24,753 nt of DNA from Pseudomonadota bacterium (lineage in GTDB: Bacteria; Pseudomonadota; Gammaproteobacteria; Acidithiobacillales; Acidithiobacillaceae). Location: positions 1 through 24,753 of the forward strand of contig JAKCBU010000002.1 of assembly GCA_021839095.1 (NCBI GenBank). The letters are read 5' to 3'. The notes under the pieces are model-generated. The model did not search any database. It saw nothing but the letters and a program-made list of their open reading frames with translations, and had not been told where the DNA came from. Of the stretch, positions 9,401 through 18,400 are shown in pieces. Every line of letters begins with the position of its first letter. The stretch's first letter is position 1. The position numbers and the translations under genes were made by a program.

Positions 9401-12400
9401 ATGGCTTGCGGATTCAGGGCGATGACCAGGCCACGGCAGGCCGTGTGGATCCGCGCGTAGCGTTGCAGGAAGCCCCGATACTGGTCATTGGGCATGAGCC
9501 CGGACCCCTGCGCGCCGATCTTCGGGATGCGGTTATTCTGATCGAGAGCGTGGAGTACAAAGATGACTCGCGGGCCATTTTCTGGCGCGGTGGACAGGAT
9601 GGCACGCTGCCCAGGGTACAGCGTATCGAGGACATCCTCGATTATGAACGGAACACGCTGGAAAATGCGGATGTGCGCGTCAATACCAAGGCGATGGAGT
9701 ATTTGCGGTTGCCGCCTGTACGCACCCTCCAATGGGTGACGACCACGGAAGATGCTGCGCGGGAATACGGTGATCCGCAAATGGTCGTATTCACTGATCC
9801 GGTGGTTCTGGCGCGGGACGATCATGGTGGCGTCCTGGTGGCCGAGCACGGTATGCTGGAAGTTGCTGCGAAATCGGCATTGCAATCCCCCCCAAAGCGT
9901 TTGGCAAAGAAAGCCGGACTGTCTGAGTTGGCCCAGGAAGGCCCGACCTACCAGAGCGCCATAGAAGCCGTTGAAAGCGCCGGGGGATGGGATGCGGTGG
10001 CCGACAGTCCCGCGCTCCAGAAATCCTTGCAGGACCAACTCGATCACCTGATCCAGACGCGGGCGGAACAGGTATCCCAGGTTTTGCAGGAAGACGGCTG
10101 GAAGTGGTCGGGAGCGGCCTTTTCCAGAGACGATGAAGGATTCAAGATTTTCCCGAATGGCCGTTCTTCGGGTGGGAACATGGTGCATTGGGGATACCGG
10201 ATCACCCGGCGCGATGGGGATACGCCAGTCGCCATCGACGTGGATGATGAGATGACGCTCACCGCGCAAGACCTGGTGGGGTCCATGCTGGATCAGATGC
10301 AGTCTCCCGTGGCTCATACCTCTGCGATCCCGACAGAAGCGAATCCATCCACACCAGACGGGGAAATCTCGCCAGAAATCCAGAATCATCTGAATATTTT
10401 GCGTCCATTCGTCCCGGAAAGTCAGTTCCACGCCATTCTGGGCGTACTTTCCGGTGAATCCGGTTTGGAGGCAGCACAATCCGAAGCCTCGCACATCGCG
10501 CGACTGGCGCAATGGATTGACCACCAGGGCATCACCTATCCCGACGGACGCAGCGGCAATGGTGGTCATCCTTTGCCCGACGATGCGGCAGTACAGGGGA
10601 CATCGGCAACCTGTGTGCTGGCCTATCAGAACGTAAGCGGCACCCGCAAAACCTATCTGACCGGCATGGATGACCTGGGCAATCTCTACGGCATTCGTGC
10701 CCGTATCAATGTCATTGCCGGCCCCGTAAATCTGGCAAGCCTCCTGAAACAGGGAGACACCCTCAATCTCACCATGCAGCCCCTCCCGGTAGCAGAGCTG
10801 CTCAAAAAAAATGGGTACGATCCCGAAGCTGTGACGCATGAACCGGCGGTGACGGTTATTCATGAACCCTATCGGAACGCCATCGCGCGCACCATTTCCG
10901 GCGACCGTGTGCAATTTGTTTTGAATCTGGCCGTGCCCGCCATGCAGGAAGACTGGACCGGCAGTGTACGCAAAATCCAGACGGTGGAACGTGCCCTGCA
11001 AAACGCCATCCCCGACGAAAACTTGCGGATGATGACGCTGGAAAATCTGAAAACGGCAGCGTCCGCCGTGGAAGCCAACCGTCATGCGGAAGCGGTACAT
11101 GCAGACTTGGCTGATCCAGAGGAAGCGCCCGCGCCAGAAGCGCCGGCAATTGCGGCCACGCCCTTGCAACAGGCCATGCTGCTCAAGATCGCCCGGAGCG
11201 AGTACACCCCAGTCGATGGCGAGGTACCTCAGAATGCCGGTGAAACCGAAACCTGGGCGGATATGGTTATCGAAACCGCCGATGACAAAGGGGTATTTAC
11301 CTCACTCAAAAACGCTGAACTGGTCTGGCATTCCGGCGAAAAGAAAGATGCGGGTGTGGGCCTGACGGAAAAAGGCTTTGCCCTGTATCAGGCCATCGAA
11401 GCAGCACGGTCGCAAGCCGTCGAAACGCCAAAGGCAGAGGAAACGCCAAAGGTGGCTGAACCCTCTGAACCTGATGCAGACCTGCCGTCTGCAAGACTGC
11501 CGTCGGCAAGACTGCCGTCCACAGGGCTGCCGTCCGCAGGACTGCCGGCTGCAAGACCATTCGGTCTTGGTGATCCCATTGCCCGTGCGATGTTGGAGCG
11601 GATCGAGGCGTCTCCGTACACCCTGTCTTATCTCTTGGGCGATGATCGCGCGCGGGATGTGGATGATCCACCCTACGCAGAGGATGCCGAGTGGCTTGCT
11701 GCCAGGGTCCAGTTTGCGGATGAAATCGACGCCGTGCTCAATGGCCGCATCCGGCAGAATGTGGATGCCCTGGGTGAACATGGATGGACGCAGCCGGTAC
11801 TGCACGGCGATCTGACCCGTGGCGGCGCGGTGATCCATCTGGACACCGTGCAAGACGCCGGCGACAACATGCAGGAGTTAATCTACCGCGTGTCTCTCAC
11901 GGCGGATACGGAGGGAAACGAAACACGCACCGTGCGGGACTACCTGCGCATATCGAGCGCGCAATTTGCGAATGAACTGCACGGCATTGCAGAGCAGATC
12001 AAGAAAAATCCAGAACAGCATATATCGGCGGCTTCGATGGCGGACGAAAATATGCCGCAAACATCACCAGAGCAAGAATACCTGAATCGTGAGCAATCCT
12101 TATTTCATGATCTGGTACGAGCGGCCCAAAACTTTGCAACCCATGTTGATGCTGTCCTGACCCATGCAACCCATGCAACGACAGTAGCATCCATGGCCCA
12201 AAGTCTGCCCGCAACGGAGTCAGGCTGGTCTGCTGAAAATAACCTGCTGTGGAACCAGCATGAAGATGCCGGATTGCCGGATATGTGGTCGGAAAAAACC
12301 GCAGAACAGCTTACCACCAAGGAAGTGATGGCTGATGTGCGTGAACGGTTCCGCCAATCAGAATTTGGTCGGGAGTTTACGGACATTATCCAGTCAACCA

Positions 12401-15400
12401 GAAACGTATTGCGCATGGCGGAATATCTCATAACGCCAAACATCCAAACCCGCGACAGACTGGATCGGCAAGCCGGAGACGCAGGTCTGGTGAATGACAT
12501 CCTACGCCACAGCGCCGCTCATGACGTAACGCCGGAAAATCTGAGGATACGGCTACAAACCTTGATGCCGGATGCGCGATTCTGGTCACTGGTGCAGATG
12601 GAAGCGTCCCTCCAGAGAACACTGGATGGTTATGTGGTCGCCCACATCCGTGAACACGCGCCGATGGTGGCGCAACAGGCGAAAGCCAATGCGCTGGAGC
12701 ATTTCCTGCTGGGCAACGTGTTGAGCGCCACCAGCAACGCCATTCTGGATGCCATCGAGGATGAAACACTGCCCCAGGCGGTACGCAATGCGGCCAAGGC
12801 CGTATTGCAGGGTCGGGAAGGCATGACGGATTACCGGGCGCGGATCGGTCGCATGGTTTTTGATGCGGAACGCGCCCAGCCTGCCGCCAGGGGGGAAGTG
12901 GAGACTCCACCCGCCGGCTTGCAGGGGGCTCCGATGGAAAACGGCGGAGATCGTGCGCAATCGGTGCGCATCACCCTGGACCACGGTGCCGAGCCGGGCT
13001 GGGCGGACATGCCCGCGTTGGATCTGCGGGGATTGCATGAAGACTATCGCCTACACTCGGAATCGTTGGGGATGCAGACTCAGGTGTCGGTCCTGCGTCA
13101 GACCGCACACGGTCCCGTTCCGGTCTTGCAGATCCGGCTGGATGATTCGCGGCACCTGACGTATCACGGGGATTTTACGGTCGAAGGCGACAAACGCCTG
13201 TTGCTGGCCGTACTCACCTTGTTCAGTACCGATCCGGATGCCGCGTTGCAGGCGGCGGGAGTGGATGTGCGCGGCGTGCATCTGCCCAATGCCGAAACCA
13301 TGGCGGCTTATCTGGACGCTTGGTACGCGGCGCGCCAGCAGGCGGGTCAGGTGGAGCCGTCCCTGGCACGATACCATCGCGCCCAAAAATCCACGGTTGC
13401 CCAAATGCTCGACCAGTTGCCCACGATATACGGCACTGCGCGGGTACAAACGCGCATCCTGATAGAGAACTTCCATATCATCGAAGGGGAAAGCCCCACC
13501 GTCCTGTCAGATCGTTTGCAACGGGAAATCCAGGCCATCGAAAGGCCGATCCAGGGAGCGAAACAGGCCATTGTCGCGGCGGGGTTACCGGAAAGTGCAG
13601 CGGAGTTCAAGGCTGTCCTGAATGGACCGGTGCCGGATGCCTACCGACATGCCATGGATGCACTGGCAGACCAGAAAGAAGTGGCGCTGAGGGTGCTGCG
13701 GCGTGATCCCGCCCTCGATGCCGGTCTCCTGGCGATGTTTGGGTGGCTGGACTCCGGTCAGTTCAAGCAAGTGCTCGATGCGGGGAGCTGGGCCGCCATG
13801 CAGACGGAGGCGTTCAAGGAAACCCATGCGGACCTGCTGGACAGCATCATTGACCTGCGTGCCTCCCAGATGGCCAACAAGCTGGGAGCGGCGGGCTGGA
13901 AATGGGACCGCGCGTCCTTCACCCATCCCGAGCGACCCGGTGCAAAGATCTTCCCCAATGGCTTCAGTAACGGCCAGGGGAACCTCGTGTCCTGGGGGTA
14001 TGTGTACACGGACGCCACGGTACCGGGTGGGCGGCTGGAAATCGTCGATGATTTTCGATCTGATGCAACGGACTTCGTGAAGGCGTTGGTGGATCGTCAC
14101 GATATCCCTGCGATTCCGGTTAAAGCAGATTCCTTATCCGAAGGTATCAGTAGGGAAGAAGTTCACCAGCAAGGGGCAGCGGTCCCAGAGGGTATGTCGA
14201 TGCAGGAAGAGGCTGAAGATTTCCAGGAACTCGACGAAGACAGTCTGTCGGAAGACATTTCTGAAGAGGAGGACGCCGAAAGCGTGGCGACTGCCGAGGA
14301 TGCCCGTTCAAAGGTACCCGTACCGGCCATGGAGCGGCCCCGTCTGCTGATGCCGGATCTGTTCTCGGCACTCGAAAACATCCATCTGCCGCGAAGCTTT
14401 GCAAACCTGAGCGGCGTCTTTCCGGCGACGGCGATCTTCCAGTGGGGACGCGACCGGACCACGGCCAAGGTCGATATCACCCGTACCCAGATGGACGAGT
14501 TTGTGTTTGGCCTGAACCTCAGCTACCCGTTGGGCGGGATGAGTTATGGCGCAAGCGATCAGGGAACGGCGCATGCGACGCTGGGAGACGCTTTGCACGC
14601 GGGCCGCGAGGCGTTGGTCGATCATGCGATGAAAACGTTGGATTCGTATCGGTACGAGCCGGCCACAGCGCGAGAATTACAGTATTTGGTGGGAAGCATC
14701 GCCCAGCATCCCGAAGGGGAACGCCGGATACTGACCGATCCCGAGGAAGAAATACAGGTGAATGGCCGTGACGCGGTGCTGGCCTTGCTGAACCTCCAGA
14801 AGGCGGAGCCGGATACGGCCATTCGCATGACTTGGGGGGCGTGGCGGGAAAAACCCCGCTATACGCTGGACCTGCTGCAGCGTGAAGCGGGGGCGTTGCC
14901 GCAGGCGGTCCTGCGCACCGCCGAAGGGCAGATCATCGCCGATACGCGGGTCGATCCGCTGGATCTCGATGCCTGGCAAGCCTTTCTGCAAGAGGCGACG
15001 GAACATCTCGCCGACGATCACAAAAGAATGCTGCGCAATCACCCCGTGGGGATGAACAGCAAACCGGTCCTGCACATCCAAAAGCCATTGCGCGCGCCGC
15101 TGCCGGAAACCCCGTCCTTACCTCGCTGGCCGGAGGAAAATGCGGGGGACCTGCCCGTGGAGACGGGACCGTTCCCGCTCGGCAATATGGACCGCTACGC
15201 GGTGCGCCGCTGGACCGATGCCGGGGGCGGCAGCATTGAATTCGCCATCGGCCATGGTCCGAACGGGTATGTCAGCGCTCTGGGTATGCAACTCGGTGAT
15301 ACCGCTATGGCGACCCGACCCAACGTCCGAAGCGGAGGCCGGGAACACGAGACGCCGATTCGGGAGACCTTTGCGCAAGCCTATGCCGACCTGCTTCGGC

Positions 15401-18400
15401 AGTGGAAAAAGACCTATGCACAGGACCAGTCCATCGGTTTGATGCGGGGGCATGATGCCTTGTATCAGGCGGTTCAGGATGAACTGGACGGAAAACTCTC
15501 AAGCATCGTCTCCGAGCGCACCGGCGTGGATCTGGCCCTGCTCGCGCACCGCGATCTGGAGGCGGTGGATTCCCTGAATGTGCATCCCGGTGTGCAGGTC
15601 GAAACCCGGACGTCTGATCCTGTGGTGTCCGAGATCAATGCGTGGGTGCTGGAAGGGGTGCGCACCGATGGTGAGGCGCTCTATCTCGGCACGTTCGGGA
15701 CCTGGGAGCGCACGGCTCAGGCCATCCGCAGCGCCATGACCCGTCTATCCCCGGCGCTCACGGAGGATCTCGATAGCCGGATAACGATGGCGCGCATCAT
15801 TCCGACCCGCGCGGGCGTATTGGCGGTGCCCAACGATCCCGAACAACCGGCCTACCTCGCGGGTGTGGGAGCCATTTCGCGGGAAACGGGCGAACCGCTG
15901 CGGAAGGTCACTCCAGCCGACAGCGCCGACGTAGAGCCGGTGCTACCGGAAATCGTGATAGAGCATCCAGGGGGTGCGGAAGTCCTGGTGGCCGATGCGC
16001 CCGATGCCCTGGCGTCCGAGATGGGGCAGACGGCGGTCACGGGCGTCTTTCAGGGCTTTAATGCCGATTTTTCCATGATTCGCATTGGTAATGCGTGGTG
16101 GCAGCATCCGCTGGTCGATGATTGGCTGGCGTCGCGCATGATGTCGGAGAGCGGCTGGGAGTCTGCTGCGGACACCATTCAACGGGTCTCTCAGCAGTTG
16201 GGTCAGGAAATCCGGATCACAGCGGGCGTCAGCGATGCCGAGCCGCTCTATGGTCAGCCCTTTGTGCAGGTGGACCTGGGCCAAGCGCGCGCCCGCCATT
16301 ACGAAAGCCGCCTGCGTGCGCTTCAGGCAGCGCGACGCACTTTATGGCGCGATGCGGGAGGCTTCCGGCAGCCGGGGATGAGGGTTTCTGCCGTGATGCG
16401 GGAGAGTCCGTTATTGCAGGTGCGTATTCCCTATCCATCCCCCGCCCAAGGCGCATTGCATCTGGAAATACAGTACTCCGGGCAAGACTCCATCGCGCGG
16501 AAATGGGACGTGTCGTGGCGGGATGCCCGCGGCAGGCGGGTGATGGATGTGTTTGTGGAAAACCATGCCAGCGTGACGCCCGAAGCATGGTGGGCGGACA
16601 ACCGGGCGCGGTTGGCGGAATGGGCGCAGCAGGCCGAGGCGATCCTCACGGCGGTATCCCGGCTGGAGACTACCTATCGGGAAAGCGCCGAGGGCCTCGA
16701 GCGTGGGTTGCGGGCCGTGCCGTTGGCCACGGTGGAAGATCAGGCAAGCCTTGCCGAGTACCGGAAGTCCGTGCGGGCGGTCTATGACGCCTTCGATCAG
16801 CCGATCCGTGCGCAGCGTCGACAACTGGAGAAACTGGGCTGTCCGGCATACAGCGACCGGATGCGGGATCTCGATGCCGGCGATGCGGTGCGTGCCTGGC
16901 GCATGGCCGAAAACATCCAGTCCACGATCCTCAAGGAAGCCGAGCAACAGGCCCGTTATGCGACGCAGCAGCGCGGAATCCGGATGCTGGAATTGTTGCC
17001 CGAGAACGGCGCGCCGGAAGATATGGCGGCGGCGGTGTTCCTGAAGCACGGGATCGAATTTCGGCAGATTCCGCCGATGGTGACGGCGGTCCAGAACCGG
17101 GATGTCGAACGGGTACAGTCCCTCATTGGGCACAACAGCCAGAATCCGGCGAGTCAGGAAGTGTTCGAGCGGATGACCGGCCTGCGGCTGGGTGAAACCC
17201 AGAAGGTACGGATGGCGCAAATCGACGAATGGGCCGGGATCACGCCGGAGGATCGGGCTCAGATCGAGGCTCAGCAGCAGGCGGCGCAGGAACGCGAAAA
17301 GCATCGTGCGGATGCGCAGCAGGCGTGGGAAGCCCTGGCGCATGTGGAAGCCCGTGATGCGGAAGATCGCAGTGTGCGCAGCGGCCAGGACATTTTGCTG
17401 CAACAGGTGGAAAAAGGTTATACGGTAGCCGTTCTGCGGAACGATCCGGACAGTCTGGGCCGCGCCCGGTACCATCCGGTACTGGCCCGCCCGGGAGAAA
17501 CGGACGGGCGGGTGCTGCGCAACGGCAGTGAATTCAAAAAACTGATGACGGCCTTGGTCAAGGGGAATTTCGATCCGGAGCATCGTTTTGTGGAGAGCCT
17601 GGAAGCCATCGGTCTCCTGAATGGAGCCGACGCGCAGGCGGTGGCCCCGGAAGCAGCGGCCGCAGCCTCCGAGCATCCCGAGTCAGCCCCGGCCCCGCTG
17701 GCGCATGCCGGAAACATGGTGGACCGTTTGAAGGACATCGGGTTCACCGACAGGATGATCTATGGGGGCGACGGCGAACGTTGGTCTGTTCGCTGCGTCA
17801 TCCCCCAGGCCGTCTATGGCCATGAGGGAGAAATCCGGATTGCGGGCACCCGTGATCAGATAGGCCGGATAGAGCTGGGCGACATCCCGGCTTCCAGCCC
17901 GGAAGTGATCTACCCGCTGTTGAAGCAACTGGAATCGGTGGGCCTCGTCCGGTATGTGGATCGCGCCCAGATCGTGACCAGCCGTGCGGATGATGGCTTT
18001 GTGGCCTCGTCCAGCAGCCGGATACTCAATGCCGAGGACCTGGAGCGGATACGCGCCCTGCAGGGGCACAAGGCGCTGGAGGTGTTGATGACGGTCTCCC
18101 TCGATGCGGAAGGCGCGCCATCGCCCGCCGCAGCACAGGCGGCGCGGTCCCTGATCGACGATTGGAAACGGCAATATGGCATTCCGATCGCCGTTACCGT
18201 GCTCGCGGATATGGAAGGCGATGATGCGGACGATATCGAACTGGACCGGGATGGGGTGAAACGGCAGTTGCAGGTGTTGGGGATGGATGCGCTGACGTTG
18301 GCCCTCCAGAATGGTGAGCTGCGCCGCTTCCCGGTAGCGGATGCACAGAAGGAATCCGATCTGGTGATGGTGGTCGGTACGCCCCTGCGTCACATGGCGG

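Noticed and set aside
8716..11169. Antisense open frame of about 800 codons
   Set aside because: It has the same antisense shadow composition, opposite the DUF2958-like and GW-repeat region. No domain or Shine-Dalgarno sequence supports it.
12150..12180. Short direct repeat acccatgca in the giant gene
   Set aside because: Only two to three adjacent partial copies coding for a Thr-His-Ala stretch; too short to treat as a repeat feature.
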